From Flavobacteriales bacterium (lineage in GTDB: Bacteria > Bacteroidota > Bacteroidia > Flavobacteriales > BACL11), in assembly GCA_002705205.1 (NCBI GenBank), contig PAHP01000001.1, positions 1 to 49,441 on the forward strand: a DNA stretch of 49,441 bases, read 5' to 3'. Below are positions 1-8,621 of the stretch, one piece after another; positions within the stretch are counted from its first letter, which is position 1, and each line of letters begins with the position of its first letter. Below the pieces are notes generated by a model. That model was not told where the DNA came from. It saw nothing but the letters and a program-made list of their open reading frames with translations, and did not search any database. The position numbers and the translations under genes were made by a program.

Positions 1-2
1 AA

Positions 3-458
3 GATAGTCTTGATAATAGTTTGCATGTTAATTGTTTAGGTGGTACAGCTCCTTATTCTTATCAATGGTTTCTAGATTCTGTTCTTATTGAATCTTTCAA
101 TTCAAGACACCTTAGAGTTCATTCTAATGGCATATATTATGTATTAATTGAAGATATAAATAGATGTAGATCTTATACAGATACTATTAGAATAAAGACA
201 CTGGAAATAAATATTTATCCTAATCCAACAAGAAGTGTAATAAATTTGGATTTTATTAGGATCGCTGGTGAGAAATATACAATATCTGTGTTTGATTTTA
301 ATATGAATATTCTTCATTATATTGAATTACCTGAATTAAATTACACTACATCTTATAGTCATATTTTAAATTTGGATATCCAAAGGTCTGGCTTATATTT
401 TATTAGATTAGAATCATCAGATAGTTATATTGTCAAGCAATTTTATTTCTCAGAATAA
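3..458 (+). CDS. Secreted T9SS cargo protein, 3' fragment (SprB-like repeat plus sorting domain)
   Basis: The reading frame is open to the left edge, so the 5' end lies outside the window. The visible part starts with a SprB-type repeat (core CLGGTAPYSYQW), found in large adhesin-like surface proteins of gliding Bacteroidota. It ends with a type A T9SS C-terminal sorting domain, shown by NIYPNPTRSVINLDF about 70 residues before the stop and a beta-rich end finishing QFYFSE. By family knowledge such proteins cross the outer membrane through the T9SS and lose the tail on export. A TTG at 21 could serve as a start, but the homology continues upstream of it, so it is probably internal. What the missing N-terminal part does cannot be said. 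Confidence 0.85.
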   Translation, partial: DSLDNSLHVNCLGGTAPYSYQWFLDSVLIESFNSRHLRVHSNGIYYVLIEDINRCRSYTDTIRIKTLEINIYPNPTRSVINLDFIRIAGEKYTISVFDFNMNILHYIELPELNYTTSYSHILNLDIQRSGLYFIRLESSDSYIVKQFYFSE

Positions 459-554
459 CTGATAGGGTAGCAAGAAATATTAAAGAGCAAGATACTCCTC
501 ACTTTTTTATTTATACGATGATGCGATAATTGAGAAATAATTATTCTTGAATAA
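459..554 (+). pseudogene. Decayed copy of the LGRE...YDDG...VEKRI secretion tail
   Basis: Directly after the stop of the upstream cargo gene, a frame reads ITDRVARNIKEQDTPH (beginning just before the stop). A shifted frame then reads LFYLYDDAIIEK, followed by a stop. This aligns with the intact tails at the ends of the genes at 15798-16394 and 48230-49330 (TDLLGRE..., TPLLYLYDDGTVEK). The similarity continues at base level to a final GAATAA at 549-554. It is out of frame, carries a frameshift and substitutions, and cannot be translated as one piece, so it looks like a fossil of a lost gene or of a replaced tail. Confidence 0.6.
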
Positions 555-558
555 ATAG

Positions 559-590
559 AAACCCACTTAAGATTAAGTGGGTTTATTTTT
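559..590 (+). terminator. Rho-independent terminator after T9SS cargo gene
   Basis: AAACCCACTTAA (559-570) and TTAAGTGGGTTT (573-584) are perfect inverted repeats, followed by ATTTTT. The stem is about 11 bp with a four-base AGAT loop. It is well placed to end transcription of the upstream cargo gene. Confidence 0.85.
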
Positions 591-638
591 GGTGGGCCTT
601 ACGGTCCTTATTTCGAACTTTTTTAGAAAATTATTAAG

Positions 639-646
639 TAAGTTTG
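639..646 (+). promoter_or_regulatory. Putative -7 box (TAAGTTTG) for the glycosyltransferase gene
   Basis: TAAGTTTG fits the Bacteroidota -7 consensus TAnnTTTG and lies 30 bases before the ATG at 676. A perfect 14-base palindrome (GATAAAATTTTATC) lies in the short leader. I see no clear -33 TTG at the usual spacing. Confidence 0.45.
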
Positions 647-675
647 CTTGATAAAATTTTATCATCAAAGTCAAT

Positions 676-2745
676 ATGAAGAATTTCCCATTCTATTTAA
701 TTATTTTATTAGTATTCGTTGCTTTAAGCAATGAATTATGGTCTGAAGGGATGTTCTTAGATGGTATTTATTATGCAACTATCTCTAAAAATCTATCTAA
801 TGGAATTGGGAATTTCTGGAATTTATCTTTTTCTGAAGCTTCTGGTGTGTTTTATGGACACCCTCCATTAGCGATGGGATTACAAAGTATTTTCTTTTCA
901 TTATTTGGAGATAGTATATATATTGAAAGAGCTTTTTCATTGCTTACTTTTCTTATAACAGGATTTTTTATTCATCTAATATGGAAAGAAGTTATGGGTA
1001 AGCAATATTCTCTTTACAGCTGGGTTGTATTGCTATTCTGGGCATTAATGCCTTTAAATGGCTGGGCATGTTCGAATAATATATTAGAAAATACAATGAA
1101 TATATTTGTAGCATCTTCCGTATTCTTTTTAATAAGGAATATCAGAACAGATAATTTAATTCATATAATAATATCAGGATTATGTTTGTCTCTTGCTTTC
1201 TTATCAAAGGGATTTACAGGTTTATTCCCCTTAGCATTCTTTTTTTTATATTTTCTAGTTTTTCGGTCAGTAACATTTAAAGCAATGATTAACAAAACGT
1301 TATTATTAATATTTGTTGTGTTAATCCCTTTCGTATTTCTATATATCTTTTATCCACCAGCAATTGATAGCTTATTAAATTATGTCAACATACAAGTGGT
1401 TAGTAACATACAAAATATCCAAACATTACATACTGGTCCTGTTCGGGGTTTATTAAACGAAATTAAATTATTTAGCTATATCAATACTATATCTATATAT
1501 CTATATATAAGTATACTTGTGTTAAGAAGATTTAAGCTAATAAATCTACAAAAAAATAATTTTAAGATTTTCATTATATTTCTTATCTCATTTTTCCCTA
1601 TTTCTTCATTAACAGAATTAACATATTCTTTTAGTAGATATGATTTTATTAATTTAATTATTCATTTTTTCTTAATGATATTGATTTTATATTTTTTCTT
1701 ATATTTATTAAAAAACAAGAGATTAATCACCATAAGAGAAAGAAAGGATCTTTTTGGATTCTTCAGTATTATAATTTTAATTTTTGTTATTAGAGTTTGG
1801 TTAGGCAATCTTATTTATTTGTTCTCAAAACATCATTTTATTAGCAGTGTATTATTTGCTTCTGCAATATATATATCTTATAAGATTTTTAGAAAAGAAT
1901 TTTTAACCAAAGAAAATTTACAATTAATATTTTTAACACTACCACTACTATTTCTACAATATTTATTATACCTTTTCCGTACTGATATTATCTTGGGTTA
2001 TTCATTCTTGATTGTTGCTTTCTATATTGTTTTTATTAACTTAAATAGAGGAAAATTATTGCACTCAATAAGTGAAAGAAGGTGGATGCTATTTTTTATA
2101 CTACTGGGTTTTTCAGGAGTTATTCCTATGATGATTAGTTCTAAACAAGGAGGTTTTTATATTCTAACTGCACTTCCATATCTTATTATCGCATTTGTAA
2201 TCTTAATTCTACCAGTATTAAATTATATTTTTAATAGTTTTAGTATCAAGAGGAGAATAATTTATTTATTTATGCTTCCTATATTTATATTATATGGTCC
2301 TTTTATCTCATATTCTTCACAAATAACAATACCATATATAGTTTCTTGGAAATTAAGCTCTTTAAAATATCAATATGAGAGGGCTGGTAGAGATAAAGCT
2401 CTAATTGATGATATTAAATTAATATTAACGGAATTGCCAGAAACTACTACAGTAAATATTGATTTTGAAAAACATCATTTAATACATGGGTATCTTGCTA
2501 GATATGGGGATATAAGTCTTGATACTGATCAAAGTAATCAACATAAATATCTTATTAGTTTTGAAAACGGATGGTCTTATAAGGGTGATAGGAATGCTAA
2601 GGGAAGATATTTAGAGGCAGAAACAATTTTTCAGAAGCGAAGAAGAAAATATAAGAAAAACTATAAAAAGATTGAGCTCAATACAAACAAGTTACATTTA
2701 TACAATTATAAAAAAGAAAAAAAACGGAATCTTAACTCAAAATGA
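676..2745 (+). CDS. GT-C family membrane glycosyltransferase (PMT/ArnT-like, GT39/GT83 type)
   Basis: This 689-residue protein is mostly hydrophobic, with many transmembrane helices. Near the N-terminus, D29 sits in LDGIYYATISKNL and HPPL in GHPPLAMG (about 61-65). These are the loop-1 aspartate and His-Pro-Pro patterns of the PMT_2 / ArnT superfamily, which transfers sugars from lipid-phosphate donors on the periplasmic face. The soluble C-terminus is basic. Acceptor and sugar cannot be inferred; lipid A, cell-surface glycans and proteins are all possible. The last codons overlap the terminator of the convergent ssrA gene. It stands alone between two terminators, so it is probably monocistronic. 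Confidence 0.75.
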   Translation: MKNFPFYLIILLVFVALSNELWSEGMFLDGIYYATISKNLSNGIGNFWNLSFSEASGVFYGHPPLAMGLQSIFFSLFGDSIYIERAFSLLTFLITGFFIHLIWKEVMGKQYSLYSWVVLLFWALMPLNGWACSNNILENTMNIFVASSVFFLIRNIRTDNLIHIIISGLCLSLAFLSKGFTGLFPLAFFFLYFLVFRSVTFKAMINKTLLLIFVVLIPFVFLYIFYPPAIDSLLNYVNIQVVSNIQNIQTLHTGPVRGLLNEIKLFSYINTISIYLYISILVLRRFKLINLQKNNFKIFIIFLISFFPISSLTELTYSFSRYDFINLIIHFFLMILILYFFLYLLKNKRLITIRERKDLFGFFSIIILIFVIRVWLGNLIYLFSKHHFISSVLFASAIYISYKIFRKEFLTKENLQLIFLTLPLLFLQYLLYLFRTDIILGYSFLIVAFYIVFINLNRGKLLHSISERRWMLFFILLGFSGVIPMMISSKQGGFYILTALPYLIIAFVILILPVLNYIFNSFSIKRRIIYLFMLPIFILYGPFISYSSQITIPYIVSWKLSSLKYQYERAGRDKALIDDIKLILTELPETTTVNIDFEKHHLIHGYLARYGDISLDTDQSNQHKYLISFENGWSYKGDRNAKGRYLEAETIFQKRRRKYKKNYKKIELNTNKLHLYNYKKEKKRNLNSK

Positions 2746-2756
2746 GATGGATTCCG
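2711..2756 (-). terminator. Rho-independent terminator of ssrA, inside the 3' end of the glycosyltransferase gene
   Basis: Read on the minus strand just after the CCA end of the tmRNA, CGGAATC pairs with GATTCCG (2750-2756 with 2725-2731), with an inner CTC/GAG pairing. A long T-rich run (TTTTTTTTC then TTTTT) follows. The hairpin overlaps the last coding bases and stop of the convergent gene that ends at 2745, so one stretch is both protein-coding and terminator. Confidence 0.8.
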
Positions 2757-2759
2757 CTT

Positions 2760-3129
2760 TGGTGGAGCTGGGGGGTATCGAACCCCCGTCCAAACAAGGA
2801 ATTAAATAACTTTCTACATGCTTATCAGCTTTTAGTTTTTGTGAGAAGGTAGGGAAGTTGCAACCAAACCTTAACCTTAGCTTTTTGAAGTTTCATTAAT
2901 CTATAAAAGCAATAGATTAACTATCCTGAAATTGATTATGCCTCATTTTCTACAGGAATCAGGATGTCCTATAAAAGAGACAAAAGCTTACTTAATTATA
3001 TAAATTAGGCAGCTAAAGCGTAATTATTTTCGCCAATTAAAAAATTTGAATTTTAATATTTACGAGCTAAAATACAATGCTCGACATGCTTGCTAAGAAA
3101 TGCACTTGCTGTCAAATCCAGTCAGCCCC
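2760..3129 (-). ncRNA. ssrA: Transfer-messenger RNA (tmRNA)
   Basis: On the minus strand the gene begins GGGGCTGACTGGATTTGACA at 3129 and ends with a T-arm GGGGGTTCGATACCCCC and CAGCTCCACCA at 2760. The acceptor stem GGGGCUG/CAGCUCC has a G.U at the third pair, the alanine identity determinant. The tag reading frame (minus, 3034-3005) encodes GENNYALAA then TAA, after the alanine carried by the tRNA-like part. By established function it rescues stalled ribosomes with SmpB and tags the product for proteolysis. Length is about 370 nt, normal for one-piece tmRNA. The CCA is encoded. It is followed by its own terminator and preceded by a TAnnTTTG box. Confidence 0.97.
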
Positions 3130-3149
3130 AGTAAATTAATGAACTAATG

Positions 3150-3157
3150 CAAAAATA
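3150..3157 (-). promoter_or_regulatory. Putative -7 box (TATTTTTG) for ssrA
   Basis: TATTTTTG on the minus strand fits TAnnTTTG and lies 21 bases before the mature 5' end of the tmRNA. This is consistent with a short precursor removed by RNase P. A clear -33 TTG was not seen. Confidence 0.5.
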
Positions 3158-3189
3158 CAAAAATCGGATGCTAAGTTGTCTACATTCTT

Positions 3190-3197
3190 TATTTTTG
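3190..3197 (+). promoter_or_regulatory. Putative -7 box (TATTTTTG) for the saccharopine dehydrogenase-like gene
   Basis: TATTTTTG fits TAnnTTTG and ends 19 bases before the ATG at 3217. It is divergent to the ssrA box, with 32 bases between the two. Confidence 0.45.
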
Positions 3198-3216
3198 TGT
3201 TAGAATATAACTTGTC

Positions 3217-4419
3217 ATGAGAATAGGGCTACTTAAAGAAGAAAAGAAACCTGCTGATGAGAGGGTAGTGTTAACACCCCAGCAGTGTAAGGTTTTCAAA
3301 ACAATATATACTAATATAGATTTAGTTGTAATGAGTAGTGATATAAGATGTTTTTCAGATGAATTATATAGAGAGTCAGGTGTTGAAGTTGTCAATGATT
3401 TGAGTGATTGTGATATCTTATTAGGAGTTAAGGAGGTACCTAAGAACTTATTAATTCCAAATAAAAAATATTGTTATTTTTCACATACAATCAAGAAGCA
3501 GGAATATAATAGAGAATTACTCTTAAAGATGATTGGGTTAAATATCACTATGATTGATTATGAGATTTTAAAAGATACTAAAGGAAGAAGATTACTTGGT
3601 TTTGGTAGATATGCCGGTATTGTTGGCGCTTATAATGGTTTCTTGACATATGGGCTGAAATCAGGGCGATATAAATTAAAACCTGCTAATAAGTGTTTTG
3701 ATAGATTAGAGATGGAGGGTGAACTTGAAAAGATTAACTTGAAAGATGAGAAGATAATTATTACTGGTAATGGAAGGGTAGGTAATGGTATAATGGAAAT
3801 AATGAAGAGGATTAATATTAGAGAGGTTTCAAAAGAAGATTTTGCAAATCAAATCTTTGATGAGGCGGTTTTTGTACACCTAGATACTATGGATTATAAT
3901 GTAAGAATTAATGGTTCAGAATCTTTTAAGTCAGAATTTTATGATTATCCAGAGCTGTATAGATCTTCATTTATGGATTATGCTAAGTATGCTGATATTT
4001 TTATTGCTGGGCATTATTATGGCACAGGATCACCTTATCTATTTACTAGAGAGGATGCAAAGTCTAAGTTATTTAATTTGAAAGTTATAGCAGATATTTC
4101 TTGTGATATTGATGGCCCTGTTGCTTCAACTATTAGACCATCTACAATTAATAGTCCTATCTATGGATATAATCCTGAGACAGAGACTGAAGATGACTTT
4201 ATGAAAGAAGGAGTTGTAGCGGTCATGGCAGTGGATAATCTGCCTTGTGAACTCCCAAAAGATGCATCAGAAGATTTTGGTAATGAAATGTTAGAAAAAA
4301 TCTTGCCAATATTAATAAATGGAGATAATCATAAAACTATTGCAGATGCTACTATTTGTGAAAAAGGTGATTTGACTACAAGTTTTGAGTATTTGAGAGA
4401 CTATATAAATGGAAATTAA
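3217..4419 (+). CDS. Saccharopine dehydrogenase-like (LYS1-type) NAD(P)-dependent oxidoreductase
   Basis: The 400-residue protein belongs to the alanine dehydrogenase/PNT and LYS1 superfamily. The N-terminal domain contains LLGVKEVP (K72) and YFSHTIKKQ (H90). These sit where the catalytic Lys and His of yeast saccharopine dehydrogenase lie. A dinucleotide-binding loop TGNGRVGNG is at 183-191, and ADISCDIDGPVAST follows towards the C-terminus. The usual role is interconversion of saccharopine with lysine and 2-oxoglutarate. No partner gene for lysine breakdown is adjacent, so the exact substrate is an inference. It converges with rpe, sharing a four-base TTAA that supplies both stop codons. 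Confidence 0.75.
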   Translation: MRIGLLKEEKKPADERVVLTPQQCKVFKTIYTNIDLVVMSSDIRCFSDELYRESGVEVVNDLSDCDILLGVKEVPKNLLIPNKKYCYFSHTIKKQEYNRELLLKMIGLNITMIDYEILKDTKGRRLLGFGRYAGIVGAYNGFLTYGLKSGRYKLKPANKCFDRLEMEGELEKINLKDEKIIITGNGRVGNGIMEIMKRINIREVSKEDFANQIFDEAVFVHLDTMDYNVRINGSESFKSEFYDYPELYRSSFMDYAKYADIFIAGHYYGTGSPYLFTREDAKSKLFNLKVIADISCDIDGPVASTIRPSTINSPIYGYNPETETEDDFMKEGVVAVMAVDNLPCELPKDASEDFGNEMLEKILPILINGDNHKTIADATICEKGDLTTSFEYLRDYINGN

Positions 4420-5066
4420 ACTGCTTTTAGGTCTGCAATTGTTTGTGTAGGATTATCTGATTTAAATACGAAGCTTCCTGCAACTAGTACATCTGCTCCA
4501 GCATCTATTAGTTTTCTTGCATTTACAGTGCTGACTCCTCCATCAATCTCTATGTGAGTTTTTAACCCTTTTTTATTAGCCATCTCTCTTAATTTTCTTA
4601 CTTTATTATAGGTTATTTCTTCAAATTTTTGACCTCCAAATCCTGGATTTATTGACATTATTAATACCATATAGCATTTAGGAAGAATATCCTCTAATAC
4701 ACTTACTGGTGTTGTTAGGTTTAAAACTACACCTGCCTTACATCCAGCATCTTCAATTTGAGTAAGTGTTCTATGTAAATGTACTGTTGATTCGTAATGT
4801 ACGGTAATAATATCTGCTCCAACTTTTGCAAAATCCTGAATATAGCGCTCAGGTTTTTCAATCATTAGATGTACGTCTAGAGGTTTTTTAGCATGTTTTT
4901 TAATAGCTTTTATTACTGGAATGCCATAAGAGATATTTGGGACAAAATGGCCATCCATAACATCGATGTGAAACCAGTCTGCTTGGCTATTATTTACCAT
5001 TTCACAATCTCTTTGAAGATTGCCGAAATCTGCTGCTAAAATTGAAGGGGCTATTTTATGTGACAT
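4416..5066 (-). CDS. rpe: Ribulose-phosphate 3-epimerase
   Basis: This 216-residue TIM-barrel enzyme interconverts ribulose 5-phosphate and xylulose 5-phosphate in the pentose phosphate pathway. Metal and catalytic residues are visible: S8 in APSIL, H33 and D35 in WFHIDVMDGHFVPN, H66 in LDVHLM, and D175 in HIEIDGGV. The phosphate-binding MSINPGFGGQ and LVAGSFVF motifs are intact. Length is normal. A TAnnTTTG box lies 15 bases before the start codon, giving a very short leader. It lies just after the rpoD terminator, so it is probably transcribed separately. Confidence 0.95.
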   Translation of the reverse strand: MSHKIAPSILAADFGNLQRDCEMVNNSQADWFHIDVMDGHFVPNISYGIPVIKAIKKHAKKPLDVHLMIEKPERYIQDFAKVGADIITVHYESTVHLHRTLTQIEDAGCKAGVVLNLTTPVSVLEDILPKCYMVLIMSINPGFGGQKFEEITYNKVRKLREMANKKGLKTHIEIDGGVSTVNARKLIDAGADVLVAGSFVFKSDNPTQTIADLKAV

Positions 5067-5080
5067 TCTGAAATTTTCAG

Positions 5081-5088
5081 CAAATATA
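5081..5088 (-). promoter_or_regulatory. Putative -7 box (TATATTTG) for rpe
   Basis: TATATTTG on the minus strand fits TAnnTTTG and ends 15 bases before the rpe ATG. This predicts a leader of about 9 nt. Confidence 0.5.
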
Positions 5089-5093
5089 GATAA

Positions 5094-5119
5094 TAAAAAA
5101 GAGGGCTAAACCCTCTTTT
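5094..5119 (-). terminator. Terminator downstream of rpoD
   Basis: GAGGG (5101-5105) pairs with CCCTC (5111-5115) around CTAAA, extended by A/T pairs. On the minus strand the hairpin is followed by TTTTTTATTAT. It begins four bases after the rpoD stop codon and separates rpoD from rpe. Confidence 0.8.
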
Positions 5120-5123
5120 AAGA

Positions 5124-5987
5124 TTATCCTAAATAAGTTTTTAAGATTTTACTTCTTGAAGTTTGTTTTAGTCTCCTTACAGCTTTTTCTTTAATTTGTC
5201 TTACCCGTTCTCTTGTAAGGTCAAATTTTTCTCCAATTTCTTCAAGGGTCATTGCATGTCCTCCATTTAAACCAAAGTATGAAGAAACAACATCAGCTTC
5301 TCTTGGTGTTAAAGTGTCTAGAGCTCTTCTTATTTCTTCTCTTAAAGATTCTAACATTAATTCGGCATCAGGGTTTGGACTGTCTTCTGAGCCCATCACA
5401 TCATATAAGCTGCTGTCCTCACCTTCAATTAAAGGTGCGTCCATTGAAACATGTCTTCCTGTATTCTTTAGTGATTGTTTTACCTCGGTAATTGATAGTT
5501 CAACTAGATCAGATATCTCCTCTGCAGTAGGGGGTCTTTCAAACTTTTGCTCTAAGATTGCATAAGCTTTATTAATCTTATTGATAGATCCAATTTTATT
5601 AAGAGGGAGTCTTACAATACGAGATTGTTCAGCCAATGCTTGCAGAATTGATTGGCGAATCCACCAGACAGCATATGATATGAACTTAAATCCTCTTGTT
5701 TCGTCAAATCGTTTTGCAGCTTTAATAAGACCTAGGTTTCCTTCATTGATTAAGTCAGGTAATGTTAGTCCTTGATTTTGATATTGTTTTGCAACAGACA
5801 CTACAAATCGAAGATTGGCTTTGGTTAATTTGTCAAGAGCTCTCTCATCACCAGCTTTAATCTTTTGTGCTAATTCTACCTCTTCCTCAGCAGTAATTAG
5901 ATCTACCTTACCTATCTCTTGTAGGTATTTATCAAGAGATGCAGTTTCTCTATTAGTAACCTGTTTTGTGATTTTTAGTTGTCTCAT
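5124..5987 (-). CDS. rpoD: RNA polymerase primary sigma factor (RpoD/SigA type)
   Basis: At 287 residues this is the compact Bacteroidota form lacking region 1.1. A region 1.2-like start ([20 protein letters not shown]) is followed by region 2 with [18 protein letters not shown] and [15 protein letters not shown]. Regions 3 and 4 follow, ending in the helix-turn-helix [17 protein letters not shown]. It directs core polymerase to housekeeping promoters. The many TAnnTTTG boxes in this window are the kind of -7 element recognised by this unusual sigma subfamily. It lies 83 bases downstream of pnp, and I see no exact TAnnTTTG in that gap. Confidence 0.95.
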   Translation of the reverse strand: MRQLKITKQVTNRETASLDKYLQEIGKVDLITAEEEVELAQKIKAGDERALDKLTKANLRFVVSVAKQYQNQGLTLPDLINEGNLGLIKAAKRFDETRGFKFISYAVWWIRQSILQALAEQSRIVRLPLNKIGSINKINKAYAILEQKFERPPTAEEISDLVELSITEVKQSLKNTGRHVSMDAPLIEGEDSSLYDVMGSEDSPNPDAELMLESLREEIRRALDTLTPREADVVSSYFGLNGGHAMTLEEIGEKFDLTRERVRQIKEKAVRRLKQTSRSKILKTYLG

Positions 5988-6070
5988 TGTAATTGTTTGA
6001 CTGTTAAATTAATATTGTGCTCCTTTCTTATACGTATATTTTTGAGAAAGGTTACAAATTATTTAAAAAA

Positions 6071-8206
6071 CTATTGATCTTTCTTTTCAGGCCTAGGTAA
6101 GAGCACTTTTCTTGATAATTTAAGTTTGCCACTTCTCTCATCAATAGCAATTAACTTTACTTCAATAGTATCACCTTCTTTTAATACATCTTCTACATTT
6201 TCAACTCTTTCCCAAGCTAATTCAGATATATGTACAAGGCCATCAGTATTAGATGAAATGCCAACAAATGCGCCATAAGGCATAATTGATTTAACTTTTC
6301 CTTTATAAATGGATCCAACTTCAGGAATAAAGGCGATTGATTTAATTTTTTCAACTGCACTATCAATTCCTTCTTGATTAGTTCCTAGTATCTCAACAAC
6401 CCCCATGTCATCTACTTCTTCAATAGAAATATTTGTTTCTGTTGAAGCTTGTAGTTCTTGAATTATTTTTCCTCCAGGCCCAATAATTCCGCCAATAGTT
6501 GATTTTGGAACATTTAACACCACAATTTTAGGAGTTTGAGGTTTTAATTGGACTCTTGGCTCAGCAATTGTCTCAACAATTTTATCTAATATATGCAATC
6601 TACCATCTCTTGCCTGGTTTAATGCTTTATCCAATATCTCATAAGATAACCCCTGCACTTTGATGTCCATTTGACAGGCAGTAATACCGTCAGCAGTACC
6701 GCAGACCTTAAAGTCCATATCTCCTAGATGATCTTCATCTCCTAGTATATCAGAAAGTACAGCGTAATTATTTGGATCTTTCTCGTCAGAGATTAGTCCC
6801 ATTGCAATACCAGAAACAGGTTTCTTCATCTTAATTCCTGCATCCATAAGCGCCATAGTACCTGCACAAACAGTTGCCATTGAAGAGGATCCGTTTGATT
6901 CTAAAATATCAGAAACAATTCTTACTGTGTAAGGGTTTTCAGAAGGGATCATTTTCTTTAGTGCTCTTTGCGCTAGATTACCATGACCAATTTCTCTTCT
7001 GCTTACGCTAAATTTCATTCTTGCCTCACCTGTTGAGAAAGGAGGGAAATTATAATGTAAATAGAAATCTTCGTGTCCTTGATAAGTAACTCCGTCTAAA
7101 CGGTTAACATCAGTAGCAGATCCCAAGGTAACAGTTGTTAATGATTGCGTCTCACCTCTTGTAAAAACAGCAGAACCATGTGGGCTGTATAAGTAGTCAA
7201 CTTCACACCATATTGGTCTGATTTCAGTTGTAGCTCTTCCGTCTAATCTTTTTTTCTCAGATAATACTAATTCTCTAATAGCTTCTTTCTCAACATCATG
7301 ATAGTAAACACCAATTAGCTTAGGGTCATATTTTTCAATTTCTTCTTCTGACAATCCTGAAATCCAATCTTCTTTTACTGCTTTAAATTTCGTTGATCTT
7401 TCATCTTTTCCTAGTCCTTCAGAAGCTACAGAATATACAGCATCATAAGTTTCTTTTTTGATTCTAGATCTTAATTCTTCATCATGAGTCTCATGACAAT
7501 ATTCTCTTTTTTCTAATGAGACACCTACTTTAGAGGCTAATTCTAATTGTGCTGAACATTGTACTTTAATTGCTTCATGCCCAATCTTAATTGCTTCAAT
7601 CATCTCTGCTTCAGACACTTCGTCCATTTCTCCTTCTACCATAGCTACACTATCAGCTGAAGCACCGACCATAAGATCAATATCTGCATTTTTTAGTTGT
7701 TCAGATGAAGGATTAATTATGAAGGCTCCATCGATTCTCGCGACTCTACATTCTGAGATTGGCCCGTTAAATGGAATATCAGAGATTGTTATTGCAGCTG
7801 AAGCGGCAAGTGCTGCTAGAGCGTCAGGTTTTACATCTGGGTCATGTGAGTTTAGAGAGATCATTATTTGGACTTCAGCATGGTAATCACTAGGGAACAT
7901 TGGTCTTAATATCCTATCTACCAAACGCATTACCAAGATTTCTTGGTCAGTTGGCCTTGCTTCTCTTTTTAAGAATCCTCCAGGGAATCTTCCGTCAGCA
8001 GAGAACTTTTCTCTATAATCTACTGTTAAAGGTAGAAAATCTACTCCATCTCTAGCTTCAAAGCTAGACACAACTGTAGCTAATAAATGGGTGTTTCCCA
8101 TTCTTAATTCAATAGATCCGTGTGCTTGTTTAGCTAATTTTCCTGTTGTGATAGTGATTTCTCTGCCATCATCTAATGTAATAATTTGTTTTTTTTCTTT
8201 TATCAT
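6071..8206 (-). CDS. pnp: Polynucleotide phosphorylase
   Basis: This is a 3'-5' phosphorolytic exoribonuclease that takes part in mRNA decay. Two RNase PH-like domains are seen, with [18 protein letters not shown] in the first and [16 protein letters not shown] in the second. A KH domain follows ([17 protein letters not shown]), then a C-terminal S1 domain ([17 protein letters not shown]). I start it at the ATG at 8206 (711 residues). An in-frame ATG eleven codons upstream at 8239 would place the N-terminus inside the rpsO terminator stem, and the extra residues [11 protein letters not shown] do not look like the family. It lies directly after rpsO, the classical rpsO-pnp pairing. Confidence 0.95.
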   Translation of the reverse strand: MIKEKKQIITLDDGREITITTGKLAKQAHGSIELRMGNTHLLATVVSSFEARDGVDFLPLTVDYREKFSADGRFPGGFLKREARPTDQEILVMRLVDRILRPMFPSDYHAEVQIMISLNSHDPDVKPDALAALAASAAITISDIPFNGPISECRVARIDGAFIINPSSEQLKNADIDLMVGASADSVAMVEGEMDEVSEAEMIEAIKIGHEAIKVQCSAQLELASKVGVSLEKREYCHETHDEELRSRIKKETYDAVYSVASEGLGKDERSTKFKAVKEDWISGLSEEEIEKYDPKLIGVYYHDVEKEAIRELVLSEKKRLDGRATTEIRPIWCEVDYLYSPHGSAVFTRGETQSLTTVTLGSATDVNRLDGVTYQGHEDFYLHYNFPPFSTGEARMKFSVSRREIGHGNLAQRALKKMIPSENPYTVRIVSDILESNGSSSMATVCAGTMALMDAGIKMKKPVSGIAMGLISDEKDPNNYAVLSDILGDEDHLGDMDFKVCGTADGITACQMDIKVQGLSYEILDKALNQARDGRLHILDKIVETIAEPRVQLKPQTPKIVVLNVPKSTIGGIIGPGGKIIQELQASTETNISIEEVDDMGVVEILGTNQEGIDSAVEKIKSIAFIPEVGSIYKGKVKSIMPYGAFVGISSNTDGLVHISELAWERVENVEDVLKEGDTIEVKLIAIDERSGKLKLSRKVLLPRPEKKDQ

Positions 8207-8228
8207 CTTGTCTTCTTTGTTTATAAAT

Positions 8229-8260
8229 AAAAAAGGCAATAAAACTATTGCCTTTTTTTT
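8229..8260 (-). terminator. Hairpin between rpsO and pnp (terminator or attenuator)
   Basis: GGCAATA (8235-8241) pairs with TATTGCC (8246-8252) around a four-base loop, flanked by A-runs and T-runs on both sides. On the minus strand it follows the rpsO stop by about 8 bases and has a T-tract. In rpsO-pnp operons such an element sets the level of read-through into pnp. Confidence 0.8.
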
Positions 8261-8267
8261 GTTTGTC

Positions 8268-8537
8268 TTATCTTCTTAATCCTAGTTCTTTGACTAGTTC
8301 TCTGTATTTTAGAATATCTTTAGCTTTTAAATAATCTAATAATTTTCTTCTTCTACCAACCATTAACTGTAGTGATCTTTGTGTTCCGTAATCTTTACGA
8401 TTTTTCTTTAAGTGCTTGGTTAAATCAGATATTTTATTTGTAAATAGTGCTACTTGCGAGAAAACTGAACCTGAATCTTTAGCATTGTTGCCAAATTTTT
8501 TGAACATGTTCTCTTTCTTTTTTGTTGTTAAACTCAT
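8268..8537 (-). CDS. rpsO: 30S ribosomal protein S15
   Basis: The 89-residue length is standard for S15. The conserved core is clear: [25 protein letters not shown], then [15 protein letters not shown] and [14 protein letters not shown]. It binds 16S rRNA at the h20-h22 junction in early assembly of the 30S platform. The start at 8537 gives the family's normal N-terminus, while the later Met 11 would be too short. A TAnnTTTG box lies about 40 bases upstream. Confidence 0.97.
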   Translation of the reverse strand: MSLTTKKKENMFKKFGNNAKDSGSVFSQVALFTNKISDLTKHLKKNRKDYGTQRSLQLMVGRRRKLLDYLKAKDILKYRELVKELGLRR

Positions 8538-8575
8538 TTTAGGTTATTTGTTTTATACTCTAAATTTATGGGCTG

Positions 8576-8583
8576 CAAATTTA
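8576..8583 (-). promoter_or_regulatory. Putative -7 box (TAAATTTG) for rpsO
   Basis: TAAATTTG on the minus strand fits TAnnTTTG. It lies 39 bases before the rpsO ATG and just after the accD stop, in the only intergenic space available. Confidence 0.45.
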
Positions 8584-8621
8584 GGAAACTTATTCAATTA
8601 GAAGCTAGTTTACTGGATAAT

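Noticed and set aside
2760-2830. A tRNA-like 3' end (T-arm and CCA) on the minus strand
   Set aside because: It is the 3' part of the tmRNA. The matching 5' part and tag frame lie about 300 bases away, so no separate tRNA is called.
3217-4419. A second alanine dehydrogenase duplicated from the one at 29162
   Set aside because: Both share the AlaDH/PNT fold, but the Lys/His pair and spacing of the 3217 gene fit the saccharopine dehydrogenase branch, and the sequences are far apart.
8207-8239. A longer start for pnp at 8239
   Set aside because: The extra codons run through the T-tract and stem of the rpsO-pnp hairpin and do not resemble the family N-terminus.
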